Source: Aliarcobacter cibarius
GTDB lineage: Bacteria; Campylobacterota; Campylobacteria; Campylobacterales; Arcobacteraceae
NCBI RefSeq assembly: GCF_013372265.1
Contig: NZ_CP054051.1
Location: 694,263-758,262 of the forward strand
Direction of reading: 5' to 3'
Length of the DNA stretch: 64,000 nt
A program made the position numbers and the translations under genes. The notes beneath the pieces were generated by a model. It did no database searches and was not told the DNA's origin. It saw nothing but the letters and a program-made list of their open reading frames with translations. Positions 50,803 through 60,701 of this stretch are shown piece after piece (position 1 is the stretch's first letter; each line of letters starts with the position of its first letter).

Positions 50803-51926
50803 AGTCATTAAAAATAGTATATATTTGCCGTTCAATAATACCTTCACGAACTGCGAATAGTGTAAATGTAATGAAAATGTGTGCAGCTTTTGCTTCTTTA
50901 GGTCATCAAGTAATTCTTTTTGCTCCTATTACAAAAAAGCTTGAGGAAAAGAATGTAGAGAATATTTTTGAATTTTATGGAGTTGAAAAGAATTTTGAAA
51001 TAAAAAAGTTATTTTCTCCAAATATAAAATTTTTAAAAAAAAGAATATATTCTTTTAGATGTTTAAGTCAGGTTAAAAAAATAAATCCAGATTTAGTTTA
51101 TGGTAGAGATGATATTTTGTCTTTTTATTTGGCGCAAAAATTTGGATATAAAACTCTATTTGAAAGACATGATAGTTTCAATAAAAATAGTGTAGATGAA
51201 AAGTTATTTAAAAAATTTATTGATAATAATACTAATGAATATAAGTTGGTAACTAACACACAAAAATTAAAAGAGTATTATTGTAAAGAGTACAATTTAA
51301 AATGTGATCATGTTCATGTAGCATCAAGTGCTACAGATGTGCCAAATGACTTTGATACAATACCTGATGATTGTGAGAAATTTAAAAATACTTTTAATGT
51401 AGGATATATAGGTAAGCTAGCTAAAATGAGAGGACTCGAGATAATTATAAAGTTAGCTAAAAGTCTTCCAAATATGTATTTTCATATAGTGGGTGGTGAT
51501 GAAAGAGATATAAAATATTGGAAAAATGAAGCTAGAGATCTTAATAATATAATTTTTCATGGATTTATAAATCCAAGAAATACATACAAATATAGAAATT
51601 TATGTGATGTTCTATTGGCTCCCTATATAAATGCTGATGAACTCTTTGATTATATGTCTCCTATAAAAGCTTTTGAATATATGGCTTCTAAAACTCCAAT
51701 GATTTGTTCAGATTCAAAAATTATAAGAGAAACTATAAATGAAAATTGTGCTATTTTGGTAGATAATAATGATATAAATTCTTGGATAAACGCTTTAGAA
51801 AAACTACATAATGATTTAGAATTTACGAAAAGATTAATTGAAAATGCTTATCAATATTGCTTGGAAAATTTCACTTATGAAGCTAGATCTAGAAAAGTAT
51901 TAGATTTTATAGAGAGAAATAATTAG
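50799..51926 (+). CDS. Glycosyltransferase family 4
   Basis: 375 residues, GT-B fold. N-terminal ICRSIIPSRTANSVNVMKMC and the C-terminal donor domain with VGYIGKLAKMRGLEIII, IVGGDERD and MSPIKAFEYMASKTPMICSD (E-x7-E region). A retaining transferase of the LPS pathway; the donor sugar is unknown. It overlaps the ligase gene by 4 bp and is followed 8 bp on by a second transferase. Confidence 0.86.
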   Translation: MKSLKIVYICRSIIPSRTANSVNVMKMCAAFASLGHQVILFAPITKKLEEKNVENIFEFYGVEKNFEIKKLFSPNIKFLKKRIYSFRCLSQVKKINPDLVYGRDDILSFYLAQKFGYKTLFERHDSFNKNSVDEKLFKKFIDNNTNEYKLVTNTQKLKEYYCKEYNLKCDHVHVASSATDVPNDFDTIPDDCEKFKNTFNVGYIGKLAKMRGLEIIIKLAKSLPNMYFHIVGGDERDIKYWKNEARDLNNIIFHGFINPRNTYKYRNLCDVLLAPYINADELFDYMSPIKAFEYMASKTPMICSDSKIIRETINENCAILVDNNDINSWINALEKLHNDLEFTKRLIENAYQYCLENFTYEARSRKVLDFIERNN

Positions 51927-51934
51927 GAATCAAA

Positions 51935-52747
51935 ATGAAAAAAATAATTGCATCTTTAACAACATATGGTAGCAGAATAAATAGTGTTGACCTAACTTTA
52001 AAAACAATTCTTAATCAGACAAAGAAAGCAGATAAAATAATTTTGTGGTTGGCTGAAGATGAGTTTAATTTCGATAATATACCTAAAGACTTATTAGCTT
52101 TACATACTAATAACTTAATAGAAATTAAGTTTTGTAAAGATTTGAAATCTTATAAAAAATTAATTCCAACTCTAAAATTATATTCTGAAGAGATAATTAT
52201 TACATTTGATGATGATATTTTATATAAGGATGATTTAATAGAAAAATTATATGCTGAGCATTTAAAATTTCCAAATACAGTTATTTGTGGAAGAGGGCAT
52301 AAAATACGTTTTAATATTAACAATAGTTTAAAGAAGTATAGTAAATGGGATAGAAGAACACAAGATTTCTCAGAAGATTATGATATTCTTCCTACAGGTG
52401 CAGGAGGTGTTTTATATCCACCTAATTGCTTTTATAAAGATATATTAGATGAAAGTTTATTTTCTAGATTAGCACCAAATGCAGATGATATATGGTTTAA
52501 AGCTATGACTTTAATGAACAATAAAAAGTCTAAAATACTTTTTCAAAATAAAAAAGAATTTACAAGATTAGAAACAATTGAAGATACTCAGAATGAAACT
52601 TTATATAGTAAAAATAAATATTCTAATGATAAATATTTAAAAAACGTTTTTGATAGCTATAACTTATATGATAAATTTAAAATGCCTATTTCAAAGAGAA
52701 TATTTACTAATATAAAAATATTTTTAAAAAGAAAAATTAGTTTATAG
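51935..52747 (+). CDS. Glycosyltransferase, GT-A-like
   Basis: 270 residues with a GT-A-type start (IIASLTTYGSRINSVDLTLKTILNQTKKADKIILWL) and a DDDI metal motif (near 92-95: IITFDDDILY). It looks like the group of LPS-locus transferases related to family 2/25, with ADDIW near 184-188 as the possible catalytic acid. Acceptor and donor are not known. No membrane segment. Confidence 0.78.
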   Translation: MKKIIASLTTYGSRINSVDLTLKTILNQTKKADKIILWLAEDEFNFDNIPKDLLALHTNNLIEIKFCKDLKSYKKLIPTLKLYSEEIIITFDDDILYKDDLIEKLYAEHLKFPNTVICGRGHKIRFNINNSLKKYSKWDRRTQDFSEDYDILPTGAGGVLYPPNCFYKDILDESLFSRLAPNADDIWFKAMTLMNNKKSKILFQNKKEFTRLETIEDTQNETLYSKNKYSNDKYLKNVFDSYNLYDKFKMPISKRIFTNIKIFLKRKISL

Positions 52748-52759
52748 GAATTTTATATA

Positions 52760-53353
52760 ATGATTATTGAGTTAAAAGAAGATTTTTTGTTGGGTGAAGG
52801 TGGAGAAAGACTAGTTTATATACATCCACATGATGATAATAAAGTTATAAAAATTTTGAAACCAGGATTAAGTAAGCATAACTTCCAAAATGAATTAGAA
52901 TTTAAGTATTATGATTTCTTAACTAAAAAAAATAGAGATTTTTCCAATATAACAAAATGTTTTGGATATATAGATACAAATTTAGGAAAGGGTTTAGTAT
53001 TTGAAAGAGTAATTGATTATGATGGAAAAGATTCAAAATATTTTAAATATTATTTAAAAAAACATTTTTTTTCAGAAGATCAAGAAAAAAAATTATTAAA
53101 CAATTTAAAGAATTTTTTAGAAAATAATCAAATATTATTTATTGACTGTAATACCCAAAATTTATTTTGCAAAAAAGTTAGTGAAGATAAATATACATTA
53201 ATAATTTATGATGGATTAGGAGCTAGAAGAGATAGTATAAAACTATCTCTTTATATGAAAAGTAAATTATATACCAAGTATAAGATAAAAAAACAGTGGA
53301 AGCTTTTTATCAAAAACTGTGAAAAATCAAAAGCTTCAACTTTAAAAAACTAG
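52760..53353 (+). CDS. YrbL-like kinase-fold protein (1)
   Basis: 197 residues of the PhoP-network YrbL family: a Gly-rich loop LLGEGGERLVYIHP (10-23), Lys31 in KVIKIL (ATP-binding position), EFKYYDFL, LFIDCNTQNLF (catalytic-loop pattern), and IIYDGLG in place of DFG. E. coli YrbL has the same plan (GTGRHRKCYAHPED). Its substrate is unknown. A paralogue lies 6 kb on at 59260. It converges on the minus-strand transferase with 9 bp between stops. Confidence 0.85.
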   Translation: MIIELKEDFLLGEGGERLVYIHPHDDNKVIKILKPGLSKHNFQNELEFKYYDFLTKKNRDFSNITKCFGYIDTNLGKGLVFERVIDYDGKDSKYFKYYLKKHFFSEDQEKKLLNNLKNFLENNQILFIDCNTQNLFCKKVSEDKYTLIIYDGLGARRDSIKLSLYMKSKLYTKYKIKKQWKLFIKNCEKSKASTLKN

Positions 53354-53362
53354 TTTAAATTA

Positions 53363-54376
53363 TCAATTTTTCAAATATCTTTTTCTAAATCTTCTAATTA
53401 AATAATTTAAGTTTATTTTCTTTGCAAGTTTAGATTTTGAATTTTTGAATTTATTTAAATAATTCTCTTCATTTTGAATAAAAAACTTCTCTAATTTATT
53501 TAAGTATTTTGTTTTATACATATTATAATCATCTATATATTTATTTGTGAACTCTTTATTTGCTAATATAAGTTCGTAATATGATACTAATCTATTGAAA
53601 ATTAAACTTTTTATAAATCTTTTAATACCTTTATCTTCTTCTAAATCATAATAATAAGTATAAGTTTCTAATATTTTTTTTGTACTGATAATATATTTTT
53701 CTGTTTTTTCACCAGTCATAACAGAATTTGGTCTAATCCTATAAACATAAGCATAATTATCTATGAATGATACTTTTTTAGCATCATAAAAAAGTCTTAA
53801 TAAAGATTCTGCATCATCAGAAATAACCCCAGAAGTGTAACCAAAGTTAATTTCTTTTAAATAACTTTTTTTTAAAAGTTTATCCCAAGGAGTATTAGTA
53901 ATATTTCCTTTTTCCGCAGTTGAAAGATATTCTTTTCCTGTATAGATTTTGTTATTTTCTCTATTTATAGAGAATTTTTTTAAAGAGTTATTTTTTAAAA
54001 TTAAATGATTAAAGTTAAGGATATCTAAAGATGCTTTTTTTGCAATTCTGTATAACTCATTTAAACAATTATCATTTGCTAAATAGTCATCATTGTCTAC
54101 AAAGTATACATATTCTCCATTTGCTATTTGCAGTCCATTATTTCTTGCTATTGCTGAACCAGCATTTTTTTGATCAATTATTATCATATTTGGAAATTTT
54201 GTTTTGTACATATTTAAGATATCTAATGAACTATCACTGCTACCATCATTTACACAAATTAACTCTATATTTTCAACTATAGTTTGTTTTAAGATACTTT
54301 GTAAACATTCATCTATGTATAATTCAGAATTATAGACAGGAATTACCACACTTATAAAAATTTCTTTATTTGACAT
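53363..54376 (-). CDS. Glycosyltransferase family 2
   Basis: 337 residues: the GT-A domain begins ISVVIPVYNSELYIDECLQSIL (8-29) and has the metal motif YFVDNDDYLA (near 92-101) and DDAESLLRLFY. The C-terminal 120 residues are charged helices ending RRFRKRYLKN, probably peripheral to the membrane. Opposite in direction to most of the locus, and paired with the GT4 gene 19 bp upstream. Confidence 0.88.
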   Translation of the reverse strand: MSNKEIFISVVIPVYNSELYIDECLQSILKQTIVENIELICVNDGSSDSSLDILNMYKTKFPNMIIIDQKNAGSAIARNNGLQIANGEYVYFVDNDDYLANDNCLNELYRIAKKASLDILNFNHLILKNNSLKKFSINRENNKIYTGKEYLSTAEKGNITNTPWDKLLKKSYLKEINFGYTSGVISDDAESLLRLFYDAKKVSFIDNYAYVYRIRPNSVMTGEKTEKYIISTKKILETYTYYYDLEEDKGIKRFIKSLIFNRLVSYYELILANKEFTNKYIDDYNMYKTKYLNKLEKFFIQNEENYLNKFKNSKSKLAKKINLNYLIRRFRKRYLKN

Positions 54377-54395
54377 TTTTTACTCTCTTTCAATT

Positions 54396-55472
54396 TTATA
54401 CTAATAAATTCATATACTCTTTTTTTTCTCTTTCTGGAGCAAAAATATTTAATGCTTTTTCATGATTATCTTTTGCTTTGAGTTTTTCTTCCTCAAAATT
54501 TATTACAACTTTTAATAGAATTTCTTTTAAGTTTTCAACATTATTTTCTTTTGTTAAATGAATATGAAATCCTAAGTCTTTAAATTCACTCGAAGAAGTA
54601 TCGTCATAAATTATAGGAATAAGACCAAAGCCTAAACTTTCAATTATTGCATTACTCATTCCTTCTCCTAAGCTTGGAAAGATGAAAATATCACTTTTTT
54701 GTAAATACTCTTTTACCTCTGAAGTATAACCAATAAATTCAACATGATTTTTTAAAGAAGAATTTTCTAGATAATTTTTCATAGTTTCAAAATAATTTTT
54801 ATCTTGAATGTCTCCTAAAAATTTTATTGTAAAAGGTACATTGTTTTCTTTTAAAATTTCACATGCTTTTATTACTTCAAACTGACCTTTTCCCTTATTT
54901 ATTCTTCCTACATGAACTAAATCTATTGTATTGTTTAAAGCTTTAAAATTTACATTTTCTTGCAATTTTAAAGATGAATATATCCTTGTAACAGTTGCAT
55001 TCTTAGGGATTGGAAGAATATTAATAATATTTTTTCTCATATATTCACAATTTCCTACAAAATAGTTTACATTGCTATAAAGAAGTTTATGAAAAAAATC
55101 TTTTTTTGAAGTTGTTTTTTTTGAACCTTGTCTAATTATGAAATTAATATTTAGACCTAAAGTAGCAAAATATATTGATTTCATTTCTGAGGCACCTAGA
55201 AAAATTACATTTTTAATATTATTTTCTTTTAGGATTTTTCGTATTTTAAAAATAAGTTTAAAACTAAAATTAGATGAAAATTCTACAATATGAACTTTTA
55301 CATTGTAGTTTTCAAAATGCTCTTTTCTATTAACTATATAGCTATTATCTCTGGCGATAAATTCTACTTCTAAATCTTGGCTTAGAAGTCTTGCTAATTT
55401 TACTGATGCAAGTTCCATTCCTCCATTCACTCTTGATAGACAAATAATAGCTGTTTTTTGTTTCATAATCAC
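54396..55472 (-). CDS. Glycosyltransferase family 4
   Basis: 358 residues, GT-B fold with SRVNGGMELASVKLARLL near the N-terminus and, in the donor domain, HVGRINKGKGQFEVIKACEIL and FIFPSLGEGMSNAIIESLGFG (the E-x7-E motif region). It forms a two-gene minus-strand unit with the GT2 downstream. It is divergent from the WaaE-like gene at 55553; the 80-bp gap must hold both promoters. Confidence 0.88.
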   Translation of the reverse strand: MIMKQKTAIICLSRVNGGMELASVKLARLLSQDLEVEFIARDNSYIVNRKEHFENYNVKVHIVEFSSNFSFKLIFKIRKILKENNIKNVIFLGASEMKSIYFATLGLNINFIIRQGSKKTTSKKDFFHKLLYSNVNYFVGNCEYMRKNIINILPIPKNATVTRIYSSLKLQENVNFKALNNTIDLVHVGRINKGKGQFEVIKACEILKENNVPFTIKFLGDIQDKNYFETMKNYLENSSLKNHVEFIGYTSEVKEYLQKSDIFIFPSLGEGMSNAIIESLGFGLIPIIYDDTSSSEFKDLGFHIHLTKENNVENLKEILLKVVINFEEEKLKAKDNHEKALNIFAPEREKKEYMNLLV

Positions 55473-55552
55473 CTCATAAAATAGGGATTGTATCTTAATT
55501 AAATTAAATTTTCTATATAATATAAACTATATTAATAGTACAAAGGTTATTT

Positions 55553-56296
55553 TTGAAAATTACAGCAAATATTATTACACTCAATGAAGAAAAAAATATT
55601 GAAGCCGTTATAAAATCAGTTCAAACTGTATGTGATGAAGTTTTAGTTGTTGATTCTTTAAGTAGTGATAGAACTTGTGAAATTGCAGAAAGTTTAGGTG
55701 CAAAAGTTATAAAGCAAGCTTATCTTGGAGATGGGCCACAAAAAGCATTTGGAGCACCTTATGCTTCAAATGACTGGATCTTAAGTATAGATGCTGATGA
55801 AAGATTAGATTTAAATGCTATAGAAGAGATAAAAAAATTAGATTTAGAAAACAGTTCTTATGATGGATACTCATTTGCTAGGAAAACGTTTGTTGGGAAA
55901 AATTATATAAAGCTTTGGTATCCAGATAGAGTTGTAAGACTTTATAATCGTAAAAAATGTGGTTTCTCAACTGCAAAGGGTCATGCTAGAGTTGAAACAA
56001 AAAATGTTTGTAATTTAAAAGCTGATATGTTACATTACTCTTATGATGATTATATACACATGATAAGAACAACTGAAAAATTTATAAAAAGAGGGGCAAT
56101 TTTAGCTCATGAAGAAGGCAAAAAAGCATCAGTTTTTGATCCAATAATTCATGGCTTAGGTGCTTTATTTAAAGCTTTAGTATTAAAAGGTGGTGCATTT
56201 CATGGTATTAATGGTTGGAATGTAGCTGTAATTTCAGCATATAGTTCATATATGAAGTATGCTATTATGTTGGATATGCAGAGAAATGGAAAATAA
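55553..56296 (+). CDS. waaE: WaaE/KdtX-type glycosyltransferase (family 2)
   Basis: 247 residues. ITANIITLNEEKNIEAVI, then VDSLSSDRT, LSIDADERL (metal site) and LWYPDRVVRLYNRK, the order seen in LPS-core beta-1,4-glucosyltransferase WaaE and relatives. It likely adds a hexose to heptose I. The start is TTG at 55553 with AAAGG upstream. It overlaps the following GT4 by 11 bp. Confidence 0.83.
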   Translation: MKITANIITLNEEKNIEAVIKSVQTVCDEVLVVDSLSSDRTCEIAESLGAKVIKQAYLGDGPQKAFGAPYASNDWILSIDADERLDLNAIEEIKKLDLENSSYDGYSFARKTFVGKNYIKLWYPDRVVRLYNRKKCGFSTAKGHARVETKNVCNLKADMLHYSYDDYIHMIRTTEKFIKRGAILAHEEGKKASVFDPIIHGLGALFKALVLKGGAFHGINGWNVAVISAYSSYMKYAIMLDMQRNGK

Positions 56297-57383
56297 AAAT
56301 ATTTTAGAAGTTTGTTTGTCTCCTGATTTAGGTGGATTAGAACTTTATATGCAAAATTGTTCAAGAGAACTTTCAAAAGAGTTCAATGTTCTTTGTACTA
56401 TTTCAAATAAATCTAAGTTGAAACCTTTTTTAGATGATTTAAAAGTTGTAGAGATAAAAAGGAAAACTGGTTTTTCTTTTTTTTCTTCAAGAAACTTAGC
56501 TAGTATTATTGATGAAAACAAAATTGATCTAATTCATATTCACTGGACAAAAGATATTCCAATTGTGGTATTTGCAAAACTTCTATCAAAAAGAAAACCA
56601 AAAATTGTTCAAACTAGACATATGACAATGACAAGATTTAAGAATGATTTTTACCATAAGTTTTTGTATAAAAATATAGATATGATAATTTGCGTTACAA
56701 AGGCTTTAGGAAATCAGATAAATAAGTTTATTCCAGAAAATATTAGACCTGAAGTAAAAGTACTATATTTAGGTGCTAAGAATGTAAAAGAATTTGCAGA
56801 AGATGAATTAAAGGTTTATAAAGAGAAATTAAATACAGAAAATTCTTTTATAGTAGGTTTTGTAGGTAGAATAAATGAAGCAAAAGGGCAATATCTTTTG
56901 ATTGAAGCTTTAAAAAGATTAAAAATAAAAAACTTAGATATAAAAGTTTATTTTGTTGGACATGCAATGAATGAAGAATATTTAAACTTTTTAAAGCAAA
57001 AAGTAAAAAGTTATAATCTTGAGAAAGAAGTTAATTTTTTAGGTTTTGTAAATGAACCTAGTAAATTTATGCAAATTTGTGATGTTATTGTTGCTGCTTC
57101 AAAAAATGAAACTTTTGGTTTAGTTGTAATTGAGGCCATGAAGAATCAAACGGCTGTTATTGCTTCAAAAAGTGGTGGTTTTTTAGAAATAATTGATGAT
57201 GGTTTAAATGGTTTGTTATTTGGAAATGAGAATGTGGAAGATCTTTGTATGAAAATAGAAAAACTTTACCATGATAAAAAATTAAAAGATACTTTAGTTT
57301 TAGAAGCAAAGAGAAAAGTTGATTTAGAGTTTGATAGCCAAAAACAGTTTAAAAAATTAATTGAAGTTATAAAAGAAGTTTAA
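56286..57383 (+). CDS. Glycosyltransferase family 4
   Basis: About 365 residues. I use the ATG at 56286 (MENKNILEVCLSPDLGGLEL), which overlaps the end of the preceding gene; the frame is open 9 codons earlier. Donor-domain motifs are VGFVGRINEAKGQYLLIEAL and AASKNETFGLVVIEAMKNQ (E-x7-E). Also HIHWTKDIPIVVFAKLL in the acceptor half. Role in LPS outer core; donor unknown. A shared hairpin terminator follows. Confidence 0.88.
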   Translation: MENKNILEVCLSPDLGGLELYMQNCSRELSKEFNVLCTISNKSKLKPFLDDLKVVEIKRKTGFSFFSSRNLASIIDENKIDLIHIHWTKDIPIVVFAKLLSKRKPKIVQTRHMTMTRFKNDFYHKFLYKNIDMIICVTKALGNQINKFIPENIRPEVKVLYLGAKNVKEFAEDELKVYKEKLNTENSFIVGFVGRINEAKGQYLLIEALKRLKIKNLDIKVYFVGHAMNEEYLNFLKQKVKSYNLEKEVNFLGFVNEPSKFMQICDVIVAASKNETFGLVVIEAMKNQTAVIASKSGGFLEIIDDGLNGLLFGNENVEDLCMKIEKLYHDKKLKDTLVLEAKRKVDLEFDSQKQFKKLIEVIKEV

Positions 57384-57391
57384 ATAAAGAG

Positions 57392-57423
57392 TTATAAAGT
57401 AGCAAAAATTTACTACTTTATAA
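57392..57423. terminator. Bidirectional terminator between convergent genes
   Basis: An 11-bp perfect stem (TTATAAAGTAG / CTACTTTATAA) with a 10-nt loop, placed between the GT4 gene and the PEtn transferase gene and overlapping the latter's stop codon. A/T-rich flanks can serve both strands. Confidence 0.5.
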
Positions 57424-59059
57424 AATTAAAATCTTTAGTTAGATTATTTTCTTTATCAAAAGAAATTTTTAGAATTCCATCAAATCCTGATATATCCGCA
57501 CCACAAACATAATAATCCTCTTTTGTATTAAAATATTCATATTGTTTTTGATATCCTAAAAGATAACTTATTAAATTCCCAATTTGATAATGTGAAATGT
57601 ATGGAAAATCTTGAAAATAATTACTTAAATTTTCTGGATTATTTATTCCATAAACAAAAAATGGAATTTGCCAAACAGAATCAAAATCTAATCTTCCATG
57701 CCCATTTCGATTTTTCTCCATACTTGTACTATGATCTGAAGTAAATATAAAATATGTTGGACGATTTGTTTTTTCACTAATTTTTTTAATTATATTTTCT
57801 ATAACATAGTCTGTATAACGAACAGAATTTAAATAATTAATAAGATTTTGATTTAATGTTTTATCTTCAATATTATCTTTGTTATAAATTTCAAATTCTT
57901 TAGGATATGTATCATAAAATGGACTATGAGAAGCTCTTTGATGCAGTGCTATAAAACTAGGTTTTGAAAAATCAATATCATCTATTTTTGTGATTAAATA
58001 CTCATCAAATGCTGGAGTTCCTGTATCTTTAGTTAAATTAGTACCATCAAAATAATCATCAATAAAATTAGTACATAAATAGCTTTTTAGCTGAGCTAAT
58101 TGATCTTGTGCTTGTGCAGAGTAGAAATATGTTTGGAAACCATTTTCTTTTGCCATTTTAAACATACAAGTATTTTGAGATATAGCTTGAGGAACTCCAT
58201 CTGGTTGTTTTATCATATTAAAAAAATTAGGAATTCCTACATCTGTTACTACTCCTGAAGATATAGCATCTTTATAAATAAAATTTTTATCATTTTTTAA
58301 ACTTTCTAAATAGGGTGTAGATTTTATATGATAACCATATAAAGACATGAAATTTCTATTTGCACTTTCTCCCATTATTACAACTACATTTATGTCTGGA
58401 TTATTTAAAATAATATTTGGAGTAGGAACAACAGGTTGTTCTAATCCACTGTAATTTGATAAAAATTTTTTAGGTAAAATAATTGCAAAAAGATGACTAA
58501 TTGATAAATATGAATTTTTTATTTGATAATATTCTACTGATGGACGATGACCTTTTCTTGTATTGTCTTTTAGATATAAATTAATTGGATTTATGAAAAT
58601 TGCAATAATCAAGATGTAAGATAAATAACGAATTTTTAATCTTTTTTCTTCATACTTTTTTAGTAAATAGTAAATAGAAATCAATAATATAAAGAACATA
58701 ATTGTTGGGATAATAGTTATATTTGTAACAGATTTAAATGTATCAAATACTTCTTTGAATTTTGTAAAGAATAACATATATTCTAAAGGAAAAATCCAAG
58801 TTCCAAAATATGAGAAGTGTAAAAGTTGAAACCATACAAATGTTGCTAATATTATATAAACTACAAAAATAGCTCTACTTTTAACAATGGAAACGATTAA
58901 TAAATTTATAAAAAATTGTTCTAAGAAAGATTTAAAATCTAAATTAAAAACTAAAATATTATTATAGAGTCTAAATATTTGGTCAAAACTTACAAATAGT
59001 AAAGTTATAATAAATGCTAATAAGATATTGTAAGTAAACTTTATAAAATTATTTTTCAT
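57413..59059 (-). CDS. EptA-like phosphoethanolamine transferase
   Basis: 548 residues: five membrane segments in the first 160, then a periplasmic sulfatase-type domain with VVVIMGESANRNFMSLYGY (Glu231, metal), nucleophile Thr272 in SGVVTDVGIP, HQRASHSPF and TSDHSTSMEKNRNGHGR. The pattern is that of LPS phosphoethanolamine transferases (EptA/EptC group), which decorate lipid A or core phosphates and can lower polymyxin binding. It is divergent from the YrbL-like gene with a 200-bp gap, in which I see no other gene. Confidence 0.85.
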   Translation of the reverse strand: MKNNFIKFTYNILLAFIITLLFVSFDQIFRLYNNILVFNLDFKSFLEQFFINLLIVSIVKSRAIFVVYIILATFVWFQLLHFSYFGTWIFPLEYMLFFTKFKEVFDTFKSVTNITIIPTIMFFILLISIYYLLKKYEEKRLKIRYLSYILIIAIFINPINLYLKDNTRKGHRPSVEYYQIKNSYLSISHLFAIILPKKFLSNYSGLEQPVVPTPNIILNNPDINVVVIMGESANRNFMSLYGYHIKSTPYLESLKNDKNFIYKDAISSGVVTDVGIPNFFNMIKQPDGVPQAISQNTCMFKMAKENGFQTYFYSAQAQDQLAQLKSYLCTNFIDDYFDGTNLTKDTGTPAFDEYLITKIDDIDFSKPSFIALHQRASHSPFYDTYPKEFEIYNKDNIEDKTLNQNLINYLNSVRYTDYVIENIIKKISEKTNRPTYFIFTSDHSTSMEKNRNGHGRLDFDSVWQIPFFVYGINNPENLSNYFQDFPYISHYQIGNLISYLLGYQKQYEYFNTKEDYYVCGADISGFDGILKISFDKENNLTKDFNFIK

Positions 59060-59259
59060 TGATAATCCCTTCTACAAATAAAAGCAAGAATTATTATAAA
59101 TATATATATAATATTTCCTTAAATAAAAGAAAATGGATTCAAAAGATATAATTTATTTTAGAGATTATAAAGTTCAAATGAATAGTGGAAAAGATATAAT
59201 TAAATTCTAAATTTCACATAAAATATGATATGTTTAATAGTTTAAGAAGGGAGAAGTAA

Positions 59260-59841
59260 TTGATAGTATTAAAAGATGAAAATTTTATTGGAAAAGGAAA
59301 TGAACGAGCTTGTTATGTTCATCCTGAAGATTGTAATAAAGCAATAAAAATTACTTATGAAAATAATAATAGAAAAGAGAGTAAACAAACAAAATTAGAA
59401 GTAAAGTATTATAAAGAATTAGAAAAAAGAAAAATGATAAATTTTAAACATCTTCCAAAATATTTTGGTGAAGTAGAAACGGATAAAGGAAGAGGATTTG
59501 TAGTTGAGTTAGTAAGAGACTATAATGGAGAAGTTTCTAAAACATTTGAGTTTTATTTAAAACAGAACGGAGTTTTTAAATATCAAAAAGAGTTAGAGAC
59601 TTACAAACAATATTTTTTAGATAACTATATAATATTTAATTATGGAATGATGCCTAAAAATATTCTTCTTAGAAAAAATAGTGAAACAGATTTCGATTTA
59701 GTATTAATTGATGGATTAGGTGATGTTACTTATTTTACTTTTTTAAATAAAATTAAATATTTAGCAAGAAGAAGAATAAATAGAAGATGGGATAAATTTG
59801 TTAAAAAATATTTAGAAAAGTATAAAACTTCTAGTTTATAA
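59260..59841 (+). CDS. YrbL-like kinase-fold protein (2)
   Basis: 193 residues, paralogue of the protein at 52760. Gly-rich loop FIGKGNERACYVHPED (9-24), Lys30 in KAIKITY, VKYYKEL, KHLPKYFGEVETDKGRGFVVELVRDYNGE, and VLIDGLG near the metal site. It is closer to E. coli YrbL than the first copy (the Y-HPED and VETD-G-G motifs match). The start is TTG at 59260 with GGGAGAAG upstream. It is divergent from the PEtn transferase gene. Confidence 0.87.
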   Translation: MIVLKDENFIGKGNERACYVHPEDCNKAIKITYENNNRKESKQTKLEVKYYKELEKRKMINFKHLPKYFGEVETDKGRGFVVELVRDYNGEVSKTFEFYLKQNGVFKYQKELETYKQYFLDNYIIFNYGMMPKNILLRKNSETDFDLVLIDGLGDVTYFTFLNKIKYLARRRINRRWDKFVKKYLEKYKTSSL

Positions 59842-59936
59842 AATTAAAAATATTATTTTAATTATTAGGGCATATAGTTTATGAACTTGTATGACTAGAT
59901 AGATTAAATATAAATTTTGATAAGATATGTTTTTTA

Positions 59937-60701
59937 ATGAAAAGGAAGAAATTGAGTATAAAGTATCAACTAAATAAGAATTATGAAAATATTAAAGATT
60001 TTTTACTAAATATTAAAGATTATTTTAAAAATAATTCAAACACTATACATAAAGCTAGAAATGAATTAAAAGTTATTGAATATAAAGGTGTAGAAACAGT
60101 TGTAAAAGCTTTTAAGGTACCAAACATTGTAAATCAAGTTGTTTATGCCTATTTTAGAGATTCTAAAGCAAAGAAATCTTATCAAAATGCTATAAAACTT
60201 AAAGAGCTAAATATAAATACACCTAATCCTATAGGGTACATTGAATTTTATAGAAATTTTTTATTTAAAGAAAGTTTTTTTATTAGTGAAAAAGTAGATT
60301 ATCTATTTACTATTAGAGAACCACTAAGAAATGTTGATTTAAAAGATAGAGAAGAGATTATTAAAAAATTTGTAGCATTTACTTATAATCTTCATAAAAA
60401 TTGTGTTTATCATAAAGATTATTCAGCTGGTAATATTCTTGTATTTAAAAATGAAAAAAATGAGTATGATTTTAGTTTGGTGGATATTAATAGAATGGAG
60501 TTTAAACCAATAAATTTAGAATTGGGTTTAGATAATTTTGCAAAATTATGGTTAGACTCTGATAATTTACAAATAATTGCAAAAGAGTATTCTTTGTTAG
60601 CTAATGTAGATGAGAATAATGCAATAAGCATATTGAAATCTTGTGATAAAAAATTAAAAGATTTTGTAGAAATGAAAAGAAAAATTAGAGGTAGAAAATA
60701 G
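59937..60701 (+). CDS. LPS core kinase-like protein (InaA/WaaP type, 2)
   Basis: 254 residues. A Lys in VVKAFKVP, FFISEKVDYLFTI, a catalytic loop YHKDYSAGNILVF (H-x-D-x4-N, near 157-169) and LVDINRMEF (DFG equivalent) give a complete kinase-like active site. The family phosphorylates KDO or heptose in the LPS core. The catalytic Asp is present here, so it is likely active. It shares a base overlap with the next gene (GTG at 60701) in the run leading to waaF. Confidence 0.8.
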   Translation: MKRKKLSIKYQLNKNYENIKDFLLNIKDYFKNNSNTIHKARNELKVIEYKGVETVVKAFKVPNIVNQVVYAYFRDSKAKKSYQNAIKLKELNINTPNPIGYIEFYRNFLFKESFFISEKVDYLFTIREPLRNVDLKDREEIIKKFVAFTYNLHKNCVYHKDYSAGNILVFKNEKNEYDFSLVDINRMEFKPINLELGLDNFAKLWLDSDNLQIIAKEYSLLANVDENNAISILKSCDKKLKDFVEMKRKIRGRK

